This document shows, piece after piece, positions 28,091 to 36,304 of a stretch of 64,000 nucleotides of DNA. The stretch comes from an uncultured Alphaproteobacteria bacterium. Its GTDB lineage: Bacteria > Pseudomonadota > Alphaproteobacteria > HIMB59 > GCA-002718135. The notes under the pieces were generated by a model. The model worked only from the letters and a program-made list of their open reading frames with translations, was not told the origin of the DNA and ran no database searches. Location of the stretch: positions 42,841 through 106,840 of the forward strand of contig CACGGX010000003.1 in assembly GCA_902572735.1 (NCBI GenBank), given 5' to 3'. The position numbers and the translations under genes are program-made. Each line of letters opens with the position of its first letter. Position 1 is the stretch's first letter.

Positions 28091-28678
28091 TCAATTAATA
28101 AAATAATAGGATCGACAATATTTTGAAAATCTTGATTTAGCAAAATATGTATTTTCTAATATCCAACTTTTTAAATTTAGATTATCAGATTTGAATTCCA
28201 TTACATCAAAATTATCTTTGAATTTAATTTTACTATTAAAAAGACTGTAATTAATATTTGAATCAATTGTAATTCGAAAAAAATTATTACTTAAGTATTC
28301 TCTTTCATATTCAACTAGCCTTATTGGTTTACAAATTCCATAATATTTATCAAAGTAGCCAAAATTTAAAAATTTTTTATAGATACTATTATTGATTTTT
28401 TTTGATATTTTAAAACGACCTTCAACTGCAGATGTTTTTATTTCTAAATTTTTTTGAGATACCTCTATATTCGGATAATTTCGTATTCTTATTTTTTTTC
28501 TTGGAATACACCCCTCTTCAGAGTCACTATAAATATCTCTGTTATAATTATCAAAATATAAACTATATATTTTTCTTTTAGGATACAGTTTTCTATATTC
28601 ATTTTTTATCAACCATTTTTTTAAATTGACTTTATCATTATTTTGTAAAATAATTTTTTCTTCTATTCTAAATGTCAT
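28091..28678 (-). CDS. VTC-domain (CYTH/TTM fold) polyphosphate-polymerase-like protein
   Basis: 195 residues. The pattern is that of the bacterial VTC domain: basic/acidic strands starting RIEEKIIL, then IYSLYFDNYNRDIYSDSEEG, then RKKIRIRNY, LEIKTSAVEGRFK and VEYEREYL. The alternating Arg/Lys/Glu positions line the triphosphate tunnel in this fold. Yeast Vtc4 makes polyphosphate from ATP; bacterial stand-alone members are mostly untested. No membrane segment is present. It overlaps the CotH-like gene upstream by 11 nt. The DUF4956 gene two positions upstream is the usual membrane partner. Confidence 0.8.
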   Translation of the reverse strand: MTFRIEEKIILQNNDKVNLKKWLIKNEYRKLYPKRKIYSLYFDNYNRDIYSDSEEGCIPRKKIRIRNYPNIEVSQKNLEIKTSAVEGRFKISKKINNSIYKKFLNFGYFDKYYGICKPIRLVEYEREYLSNNFFRITIDSNINYSLFNSKIKFKDNFDVMEFKSDNLNLKSWILENTYFAKSRFSKYCRSYYFIN

Positions 28679-31121
28679 TAGTATTTATAGTTATTATTTT
28701 TGACAGTTTATCCATATCTTTAAAAATATTATAATTTTCACATTCTAAATTTTTTATAAACATGTAACCTCCAGAAAATTCTTGTTTCTTTTTATAGGCA
28801 CTTAAGCAAGTATCTACATCTGAAATATTAATATCTGTTCCATAAAATTTAGCATAATCCTTTGCTGCTATACCTATATTTGAATTTAATATTTTTACTC
28901 TATGACTTTTTAAATGGGAATTTTCACCAACAGATAGTGCTTTGTCACCACAGTTAAAAACCTCGATATTATTAATCTCATAATTACCGTAAGAAAAATC
29001 AATACAATCGTTTCCAGAATCTATGATGTTAATATTTTTGATATATAAATTTGAAAAATCAAAATCTACTGAATCAGATAGTGAATTTTTAGAAATAATT
29101 CTTTCAACATTTCCATTAACTCTAACAAAATTAATAGCATCTTCACAATTAGTACCTGAAGTTTGTATTTCTAGATTATCAACATTTATATCATAAAAAT
29201 TTAGACAACCATTTAAACCATATTTTTTTTGAGTATTTTGATTAATTTCACTCTTATTAGCAAATGTTTTATCATAAAAATTTATTTTCCAATTTTTTAT
29301 ATTTCCATTCTTAATTACTACAGCAGATTTATTGTCTGATCTAAAAAAGTCGATAATTTTTTTTTCTCTATTTATTTCTATATCTATGTTGCCAAATATA
29401 TTGATTAAGGTATTTTCATTTATATATAATATTTCTTTATTTTTTTGATTAGAATAATTTTTAATATTGATTTTGTTTAATTTTTCAAACCACTTTATAT
29501 CACCAAGGAAAATGATATCTAATACTCTATCATCTTCTTTATTTTTATATTCAAAAACTTCTTTATTAAACGTATTATAGCTACATTCTTTTATATTTTG
29601 TAAATTACTATAGCAGTTTTGATTCATAATTTTTAAAGATTGATTAATTAATAATTTTTTTTGATTTGATGTTAACTTGATTTTACTGCAATCTGATAAA
29701 TCTAAATTACATATTAAAAATACATTGTCATTCGTTAATATATATTTAGTATTCTGAAATATATCATTAGGAAAATTTTCTTTTTCAAAAAAATTTCTTT
29801 TATCAAAATTTATTGGATATATTAATTGATCATTTATTTTATCTCTTTCAATATTAGATTTTAGATAAATTAAATATTTTAAAGTAATTTTTGTTTTTTT
29901 TATTCTATTTTCAACATTGTTATTATTTATATTAAAACCTCTTTTAACTAATTTTTTTTTAAAGTTTGGTTTATTTAGATTTATAATTTTTTCTAATACT
30001 TTTTCTGCTCCAAATAAAGAAGAATAAATTATAGTTTTAGAATTAGATGGATATTTAATTGATGGAAAAATAAAATTATTACCGTCATTTTGTTTTGATC
30101 CAGTGTCATACAATATTGGCAAATATACATTGTTGACTATATCATAATAAAATCTTCTATCATCTCTTGGAAATCCATGTAACGAATGCGTGGAAAATTT
30201 TAAAGCATCAAAATCAGAAAGATGATAAAAAAATTTATTAAAATTACTATTATATGTGCTTGTAAAATAATCTACTAAAACACTATCTCCTAAATTCTTT
30301 ATATTATGTTTATGTCTATGATAAGATATGTTAAGTATCTCAATAGCCTTTTTACTATTTTCAAAATTATCTAAATCATCTTTTATCCATTTTCTATTAT
30401 CAATTTTGTGCCAAGACAAATCAGGCAATGCATACTCAAACACAAATCTCTCGTCACCAGATAATAATGGTCCCTCTACTAGATTATTAGACTCGAGAAA
30501 TTCCTTATTTATTACTTCTTGAAATATCATGCTCTCATTTTTTCCTTTGAACTTAACATTCGCTAAGGAGGTTTTTGGTGAAAGAAAACCCATTTCAGAA
30601 AATAAAGAAGTAACATAAATTTCGTTCAAATAATTTCTCGTCTCAGGCCTAAACAGGATAAATTCAACAATTCCAAAAATGTGAGTATCCTTTAATTCAA
30701 CTCTTAAACTTGGTATACGAAAGTTATTAATACTTTCAAATTTATAATGATCTTCTAGATCACCATGAGGCCTTACTCTTGCATCTATTAAGCAATATTT
30801 ATTATTATTAAAATTTACTTTTATACTTGCGTCAGCTTTTTCACTTTTATTTTTAACATAATTAAAATTTAATAACTCGTTTAAATTATTTAATAAAATT
30901 TTAGAGAATTTTTTTTCATTTATAAATAATTCTATATTAATTTTTCTAAAATTTTCTGGCTTTAGAAATAAACTTTGCTCATAATCTAATTTTTTACAAT
31001 ATAATGTTTCATTATAAGTTATTAAATTATTTTTATTATAAATTATAATTAAAATTGTTGTTAGAATTAATGTGATATATAATATTAATTTATTTCTTAT
31101 TTTTTTAAATATAATGAACAT
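28668..31121 (-). CDS. Membrane-anchored CotH-like kinase fused to a beta-helix region
   Basis: 817 residues from the ATG at 31121; an in-frame TTG at 31139 would add six. One membrane helix (about residues 7-28) is followed by a large, probably extracytoplasmic part. Residues about 90-400 resemble CotH protein kinases: ARVRPHGDLEDH, then RNYLNEIYVTSLFSEMG, FQEVINKEFLES, and a late HGFPRDDRR then LPILYDTGSK region where CotH binds metal and ATP. Residues about 590-800 are short Asn/Asp-rich strands (DCIDFSYGNYEINNIEVFNC) typical of a right-handed parallel beta-helix. It overlaps the DUF4956 gene (17 nt) and the VTC gene (11 nt). Phospho-acceptor and ligand are unknown. Confidence 0.7.
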   Translation of the reverse strand: MFIIFKKIRNKLILYITLILTTILIIIYNKNNLITYNETLYCKKLDYEQSLFLKPENFRKINIELFINEKKFSKILLNNLNELLNFNYVKNKSEKADASIKVNFNNNKYCLIDARVRPHGDLEDHYKFESINNFRIPSLRVELKDTHIFGIVEFILFRPETRNYLNEIYVTSLFSEMGFLSPKTSLANVKFKGKNESMIFQEVINKEFLESNNLVEGPLLSGDERFVFEYALPDLSWHKIDNRKWIKDDLDNFENSKKAIEILNISYHRHKHNIKNLGDSVLVDYFTSTYNSNFNKFFYHLSDFDALKFSTHSLHGFPRDDRRFYYDIVNNVYLPILYDTGSKQNDGNNFIFPSIKYPSNSKTIIYSSLFGAEKVLEKIINLNKPNFKKKLVKRGFNINNNNVENRIKKTKITLKYLIYLKSNIERDKINDQLIYPINFDKRNFFEKENFPNDIFQNTKYILTNDNVFLICNLDLSDCSKIKLTSNQKKLLINQSLKIMNQNCYSNLQNIKECSYNTFNKEVFEYKNKEDDRVLDIIFLGDIKWFEKLNKINIKNYSNQKNKEILYINENTLINIFGNIDIEINREKKIIDFFRSDNKSAVVIKNGNIKNWKINFYDKTFANKSEINQNTQKKYGLNGCLNFYDINVDNLEIQTSGTNCEDAINFVRVNGNVERIISKNSLSDSVDFDFSNLYIKNINIIDSGNDCIDFSYGNYEINNIEVFNCGDKALSVGENSHLKSHRVKILNSNIGIAAKDYAKFYGTDINISDVDTCLSAYKKKQEFSGGYMFIKNLECENYNIFKDMDKLSKIITINTNDI

Positions 31122-31746
31122 TGAATGAACATTTATCAATATTTTCCAATTTACTAATTAAATCATTTACCTCATCTCTTTTATTAAAAATAATTTTATA
31201 TGACCATTCATTATTATCACTATCAAAGTTAAAAGATTTAATATTTTTATTATTGTCTAGAAATTCTAGTTTTGAAGCACTTGATATCTCAAGTATGTTA
31301 ACTTCATTACCTTCACTGAATGATATTTCATATGCTTTCCTATCAAATAATTTAAAAAAATTATCTAATATTTCTATCGAGATAAACACAATAAAAATAA
31401 AAAGAAATAGAAATATTGCCCATAATATATTAACTGATGCTGCTATACCCAAAGTTAAAAGAGCAAAAAACATTATTAATTCCAGAGGACTCTTAACTGG
31501 ATTTCTAAAACGTACTATAGACAATGCACCAATCATACCAAGAGAAAGAGCTAAGTTATTTGAAATTACTGAAGTTACAACGTAAGCTATGACTGGTAGT
31601 ATTGTATAAGTAGCTAAATGATGATACCCCCTTACCCAGTGTTGACCAAGTAATAGCAATGTTTGCCTAATTATAAGACCCGAAATTGATAAAAAAATAA
31701 CTTTTTGTAAGTGTTGTTGAATAAATAGAAGTATTTCTGAAGCCAT
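31105..31746 (-). CDS. DUF4956-family membrane protein
   Basis: 213 residues. Three to four membrane helices occupy residues about 10-130, with the family hallmark SLGMIGALSIVRFRNPVKSP at about 67-86. A soluble C-terminal domain follows (about 135-213). Proteins of this family are regularly encoded next to bacterial VTC and CotH genes. A channel or scaffold role for a polyphosphate-type product has been suggested by context only. It is the first gene of the minus-strand operon and faces the SGNH gene across 173 bp of very AT-rich promoter DNA. Confidence 0.85.
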   Translation of the reverse strand: MASEILLFIQQHLQKVIFLSISGLIIRQTLLLLGQHWVRGYHHLATYTILPVIAYVVTSVISNNLALSLGMIGALSIVRFRNPVKSPLELIMFFALLTLGIAASVNILWAIFLFLFIFIVFISIEILDNFFKLFDRKAYEISFSEGNEVNILEISSASKLEFLDNNKNIKSFNFDSDNNEWSYKIIFNKRDEVNDLISKLENIDKCSFNVHYI

Positions 31747-31919
31747 ATATTAATAAAATTATTAAAATAATTTAAATTTTTAAATTGAAATCTGCAATAA
31801 AAATGTAATAAATAATTTGAAATAATTTTGTATTAAAACTTTTATTTTTTATAGATAAAAGCAAAAAAGTTTAAAAAGACATAATATAATTTAATACTTA
31901 AAAAGTTTTTAATTTATAT

Positions 31920-33263
31920 ATGAAAGTAAATCCATTTTTGACGAATTCAACTATTTTCTTAATCTCTTGTTTTTTTGCAATTTATTTATGTGAAGGATTT
32001 TTGTACTTTGTTGAATTAGATAAGTATCAAAAATTTTTTGATAAAGATAAAGGCAACATAAAGGAAAAATTTATTAAAAGTAAAATAAACGTATTAGAGT
32101 TTAATGAAAAAGAAACATTCTATGAAAATATCTACATAAAGAAAAATAAAGCTGGAGTGTTAAGTATGTCACCAAGTTTTTATTTGAATCAAAATTATTT
32201 ATCTCATAATGATATAAATCTATTTCCACTTTCTAGTATCGCTCTTAGAAACACATTATATTGTAATGAAAATGAATATTGGTCTGAATACAAAAGTGAT
32301 CGTTATGGATTTGCTAATAAAGATATAAAATATGAAAAAGTCATAAAAGTTGGACTTATTGGGGATTCATTTGTTGAAGGTGCTTGTGTAAATCAAAATG
32401 AAACATTTGCTGCTAACTTTGATAAAATTTTTGCTAATACTATTTCTTTTGGCAAACAAGGAACAGGCCCTTTAATACAATATGCTATTTATAAGGAGTA
32501 TGTGAAAAAAATAAAACCTGAAATAATTTTATGGTTTTATTATAAAAATGATCTTGAAAATTTAAATAGTGAATTACAAAATAAAACTTTAAGTAAATAC
32601 CTATTAGAAGATGATTTTTCCCAAAATCTTATTTTAAAACAAAATGAAATTGACTGTCTTCTTACTGATTTTATATTACAAAAAAAAGATTTACCAATTA
32701 TTGATGTGCAAAATAAATGTAAAAAATTCAATTTTCAATTCAATGAAAAAAATAAAAAACAAAAAAAAGTATCAAATAACATAAATAATACTGTCAAATC
32801 TTTTAATAAAAATAACAAATTTGTTTTAAAAAATTTCATTAAGTTATTTAACGTAAGATCTTTATTGGGACTTAAAAAACCAACAAATGAAATGAAAATT
32901 TTTAAGGAAATTTTATTAAAGGTTGAGAAAGATAGTAGGGAATGGGGAGGCAAATTATTTTTTATTTATTTGCCTGATTTATATAGATATCAGTATACTT
33001 CTGAATATAATGAAAAAAATTTTATAGATTATATTAATTTTCAAACTAAAATTAATACTATTGATATAGATAAGCTATTTTTATCAAATGTTTCAAATCC
33101 TTTATCTTATTTTTCTTTATACAAATATAATGAAAAAAGTTTGATTAATAAAGATCAGCATCATTTAGTAGATCAAATAATTGTAGGCCATTATAATAAA
33201 TTAGGTTATCAAAAAATTTCAAATGTTATTATTGATGAAATTAATAATTGGTTAAATAATTAG
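31920..33263 (+). CDS. SGNH/GDSL-hydrolase-like envelope protein
   Basis: 447 residues with an N-terminal hydrophobic segment (about 9-30), likely a signal anchor. The SGNH block I is GLIGDSFVEG with Ser150. A second block is around GKQGTGP, and the C-terminal His is His424 in VGHYNKLGY. In typical members an Asp sits two residues before this His; here it is Val, so the triad may be incomplete or use another acid. Such proteins often deacetylate or acetylate surface polysaccharides. It diverges from the DUF4956-CotH-VTC operon, which suggests a shared envelope role. It is followed by a possible terminator. Confidence 0.7.
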   Translation: MKVNPFLTNSTIFLISCFFAIYLCEGFLYFVELDKYQKFFDKDKGNIKEKFIKSKINVLEFNEKETFYENIYIKKNKAGVLSMSPSFYLNQNYLSHNDINLFPLSSIALRNTLYCNENEYWSEYKSDRYGFANKDIKYEKVIKVGLIGDSFVEGACVNQNETFAANFDKIFANTISFGKQGTGPLIQYAIYKEYVKKIKPEIILWFYYKNDLENLNSELQNKTLSKYLLEDDFSQNLILKQNEIDCLLTDFILQKKDLPIIDVQNKCKKFNFQFNEKNKKQKKVSNNINNTVKSFNKNNKFVLKNFIKLFNVRSLLGLKKPTNEMKIFKEILLKVEKDSREWGGKLFFIYLPDLYRYQYTSEYNEKNFIDYINFQTKINTIDIDKLFLSNVSNPLSYFSLYKYNEKSLINKDQHHLVDQIIVGHYNKLGYQKISNVIIDEINNWLNN

Positions 33264-33362
33264 TTTAATAAATTAATATTAAAAATTTCTTAAATATAAA
33301 ATCAAACTATTTTCTAAATTAAAAAGGTTTAATTATGTAAATATAATATTTATATTAAAAGA

Positions 33363-33388
33363 GACTAGAGAAATGGATCTTTCTAGTC
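33363..33388 (+). terminator. Possible terminator after the SGNH-like gene
   Basis: An inverted repeat GACTAGA / TCTAGTC closes a stem extendable to about 9 bp with one G-T pair, and AAATTTTAT follows it. It lies 100 nt after the SGNH stop and about 30 nt before the stop of the convergent DUF4198 gene, so it could serve both. The U-tract is poor. Confidence 0.4.
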
Positions 33389-33419
33389 AAATTTTATAAT
33401 TATTAAGAATGAAACTAAT

Positions 33420-34232
33420 TCATTTATCTGGTGTTTTTAAAGTATATGAAGTCCATAAAGAATGCCATTTAGCATAATTATCTTTTTTCTTATTACTACC
33501 TTCAATTATAACAACACTTTCAATTAGATATTTTGTGTTTTCTTTAAATAAGTAATCAAAATATCCACCCTTGTTTGTTCTAACGTATTCTTTTCTAAAA
33601 TAACCATTATTTAAACTCATAATAGAAATCTTATGATCAGTTAGTATTTTATTTTTATATTCTAATAGAATTCTTTTACTTTCATTTAAATTTTTAAGAG
33701 GATTGTCTAAAAAAATTAATTCAAAGTCCATATTTGTATCGATATCTTTACCATCAAAATTTTCCACGTTAATTAATGACTTTGCATATCTTTTATAACT
33801 TTCAAAAAAATTTTCTGGGTAGTTATTTTCTATATGTTTTTGAGCTAAATTTGGATATCCTTTCTCTCTTGCGAAAATTTCAAATTTTACTAATTTTTCA
33901 TACTCAACATATTTAGTAACTGATTCAACTTGTATTACATTTAAACCTTTGGACATTTTTTTAATATTAAGGGCAGGAATATCACCTAATCTACCTTTAA
34001 TTTTAGATTTACCATCTTTAGAATGAAGGAATGAAATTTTAAAATATTCTTTAGTAAATGGTATTGGTGATCCTTCAAAATTTTCTCCTATAAAGATATT
34101 CGCCACAGCTTTTTCATTTTTTGATAAGTGATAATTTTTTGGATCAATCCAAAATTCATGACATAAAGAGTTTTTTGTTATTGAAGTTAAGATAATAATA
34201 AATATTAATCTTTTTAAAGTAAATTTCATCAT
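33420..34232 (-). CDS. DUF4198-family exported protein (possible Ni/Co-uptake periplasmic component)
   Basis: 270 residues with an N-terminal signal peptide (KRLIFIIILTSITKNSLC, cleavage before HEFW). The mature start HEFWIDPKNYHL and the following IFIGENFEGSP match DUF4198, a periplasmic family related to NikM-like metal-uptake components. Mature-terminal histidine and later histidines could bind metal. It is divergent from a HupE/UreJ gene, and their start codons overlap by 2 nt. That pairing supports joint metal handling, but no Ni- or Co-enzyme is seen in the window. Confidence 0.7.
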   Translation of the reverse strand: MMKFTLKRLIFIIILTSITKNSLCHEFWIDPKNYHLSKNEKAVANIFIGENFEGSPIPFTKEYFKISFLHSKDGKSKIKGRLGDIPALNIKKMSKGLNVIQVESVTKYVEYEKLVKFEIFAREKGYPNLAQKHIENNYPENFFESYKRYAKSLINVENFDGKDIDTNMDFELIFLDNPLKNLNESKRILLEYKNKILTDHKISIMSLNNGYFRKEYVRTNKGGYFDYLFKENTKYLIESVVIIEGSNKKKDNYAKWHSLWTSYTLKTPDK

Positions 34233-35388
34233 GTTCTATTATATAAAAATTATAAGGTTATATCTATTTTTAATTCTAGTATGTTTTTTAAATTTATTTT
34301 CTACATCTTCTATTAGTCATGAAATCAAGCCATCTATTGCAGATTTTACTTATGATGAAAAATATTTGGATTTTAAAATAAGATTAAACGCTGAATTGAT
34401 ATTATCTAATATTGATGCATCTACTGTTTCTAATACAGACTCTTCATCACTAAGTGAAATTTATGACAAATTTAGAATTTTAAGCAAAAAAGACCTTGAA
34501 ACAATGTTTCAAAATTCTTGGAGTGAAATAAGTTCTAATATTGATATTAAAATTAATAATGAAACAAAAAAAATAAATTTAATTAAAACTGAAGTTGAAG
34601 ATATAAAAAATTTTGAAATAAGTAGAGACACGCATATTTATTTTAGAGTTTTATTAGATGAAAATTCTGAACAATTTACATTTAGGTGGGTTAAAAACTA
34701 TGGTTCAATTATTTTAAGAGAGAATAGTAATAACAAATTAGAAGATGAATTAGTTACAGAATATTTGCAATCAGGAATTGAATCAAGTCAATTTTCATTT
34801 AAGGAAAATAATTTTAGTAAAACATTCAATAGCTTTACAAAATTTTTTGTTTTAGGAATTCAACATATAATTCCAAAAGGATTAGATCATATTTTATTCA
34901 TATTTGGACTTTTTTTATTTTCATCATCTTTAAAAAAATTAATTTCTCAAATAACTATTTTTACTATTGCTCATTCAATTACCCTTATATTTGTTTCTTT
35001 ATCTTTAATGAGAATCAATCCTCAAATTGTTGAACCTATCATTGCACTTTCTATAGTTTATATCGGATTAGAAAATATTTTTAAAAAATATATAAAAGAA
35101 TATTTAAGATATGTTGTAATCTTATTTTTTGGATTACTTCATGGTTTAGGATTTGCATTAGTTTTGAGTGATATAGGTTATAGGAGCACAGACTTATTTA
35201 TAAATCTTGTATCTTTTAATATTGGTATTGAAGTAGCGCAAATATCTATAGTATTGGTTTTATATCTATTGATTGCTTTAAATTTTGCAAAAAATAAAAA
35301 TTATAGAATCTTATTTCAAGTTCCATCCTCTATATTAATTTCTAGTATTGGGCTATATTGGTTTTTTGAAAGAATTAATTTTATTTAA
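34231..35388 (+). CDS. HupE/UreJ-family membrane protein with N-terminal extracytoplasmic domain
   Basis: 385 residues: signal peptide (about 1-30, ending SISHE), an extracytoplasmic domain (30-205) and about six membrane helices (205-385). The transmembrane part has the family motifs IQHIIPKGLDHILFIFG, TIAHSITL, EPIIALSIVYIGLEN and FGLLHGLGFAL. Histidines in these helices suggest metal passage; HupE/UreJ proteins are implicated in Ni or Co import. The ATG overlaps the ATG of the divergent DUF4198 gene, so each gene's promoter must lie inside the other gene. Confidence 0.8.
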   Translation: MFYYIKIIRLYLFLILVCFLNLFSTSSISHEIKPSIADFTYDEKYLDFKIRLNAELILSNIDASTVSNTDSSSLSEIYDKFRILSKKDLETMFQNSWSEISSNIDIKINNETKKINLIKTEVEDIKNFEISRDTHIYFRVLLDENSEQFTFRWVKNYGSIILRENSNNKLEDELVTEYLQSGIESSQFSFKENNFSKTFNSFTKFFVLGIQHIIPKGLDHILFIFGLFLFSSSLKKLISQITIFTIAHSITLIFVSLSLMRINPQIVEPIIALSIVYIGLENIFKKYIKEYLRYVVILFFGLLHGLGFALVLSDIGYRSTDLFINLVSFNIGIEVAQISIVLVLYLLIALNFAKNKNYRILFQVPSSILISSIGLYWFFERINFI

Positions 35389-35417
35389 TCAAATTTGTCA
35401 GAGTTCAAATTATCAAA

Positions 35418-36140
35418 TTACTGATGAATAATAGAAAACTCTGATAAATCTCCCCGCATTAAAGATACGGATATCTGTATTTTATTTCCATCTTTATCAT
35501 TATCTAAACCTGTAGATATTAAGAGTGGCATTAATTTAGAAATTTTAATAATTCTTCTTTCATATGCATCTGGCAATCTTGTACTTAAATACGTTTTACT
35601 GCGATGAAATTCATGGACACCCAAACTTTTCAAAGCCAGAGTTATGCTTAGGAATTTTTTTATTCTTTTTTCAATATCAGGAAATTTTTCTCTCATAAAA
35701 TAATGCCTTGATATGGATACAACGCTACCATCAATTTTTCTCAATAGTTCACACATAATAATTTTTTTAAAATCTTTTGCTTCTAATAAATTTTGAACAA
35801 ATATTGGAGGTTTCATTATTTTTGACCTTAAAAAAATAGCAGAGGAATCTCTTTTTTCTAACAAGGCATTTAAATGAAATTTACTATTTTTGGAAAGATG
35901 GACTCTGTAAATATTTTTAGTGATAAAACTACCTTTTCCTTGATGCGAAATTATAACGTTTTCATTTTCTAATTTTTTAATTGCTTTCCTTACTGAGTAT
36001 CGTGAAATATTATTTATTTTTGATAATATGTTTTGAGATTCTAGTTTTTGTCCACTTAGTAATTCTTTATTTAAAATTTTTTCTTTAATTTTAAAATATA
36101 ATATTTCCCATTGATTTTTATCATCTTTTAAAAGTTTCAT
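35418..36140 (-). CDS. phnF: GntR/UTRA transcriptional regulator, PhnF-like
   Basis: 240 residues. An N-terminal GntR winged helix (about 10-80) contains SGQKLESQNILSK, then SRYSVRKAIKKLENENVI, ending GKGSFI. A UTRA ligand-binding domain follows (about 95-240). PhnF is the phosphonate-operon repressor of this family. Its position, divergent from a C-P lyase island across 164 bp, supports that role. A perfect inverted repeat in that gap is a candidate operator. It is convergent with the HupE gene, 29 bp apart. Other UTRA regulators look similar, so the name leans on context. Confidence 0.8.
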   Translation of the reverse strand: MKLLKDDKNQWEILYFKIKEKILNKELLSGQKLESQNILSKINNISRYSVRKAIKKLENENVIISHQGKGSFITKNIYRVHLSKNSKFHLNALLEKRDSSAIFLRSKIMKPPIFVQNLLEAKDFKKIIMCELLRKIDGSVVSISRHYFMREKFPDIEKRIKKFLSITLALKSLGVHEFHRSKTYLSTRLPDAYERRIIKISKLMPLLISTGLDNDKDGNKIQISVSLMRGDLSEFSIIHQ

Positions 36141-36261
36141 ATTTATTTTTTACATTTTTTTGTTTCAATTTTACTACATTTACTTTCTTATTTCACACAG
36201 TAATAAAGTTTGTTACGACACAATATTAAAGTTGGAAGATAATTTAAATAAAATTCAATAT

Positions 36262-36283
36262 ATTTGTAATTTTTTTTACAAAT
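36262..36283. promoter_or_regulatory. Inverted repeat, candidate PhnF operator
   Basis: ATTTGTAA (36262-36269) and TTACAAAT (36276-36283) form a perfect 8-bp inverted repeat with a 6-T spacer. It lies 21 bp before the GTG of the PHP gene, the first gene of the phosphonate island, and 122 bp from the phnF start. GntR-family dimers bind such short palindromes. The sequence is AT-rich, so chance cannot be excluded. Confidence 0.45.
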
Positions 36284-36304
36284 AATTTTTCTATTACTTT
36301 TTTT

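Noticed and set aside
31121..31585. 154-codon plus-strand ORF opposite the DUF4956 gene
   Set aside because: The minus-strand frame has the DUF4956 signature and operon overlaps; the plus frame shows no family features.
31828..31855. TTGTAT and TATAGA as a promoter for the SGNH-like gene
   Set aside because: The region is so AT-rich that several equally good matches exist; none stands out.
35398..35444. TCAGAGTT / AACTCTGA inverted repeat between the HupE and phnF genes as a terminator
   Set aside because: The loop is 31 nt, one arm lies inside phnF, and there is no U-tract on either side.
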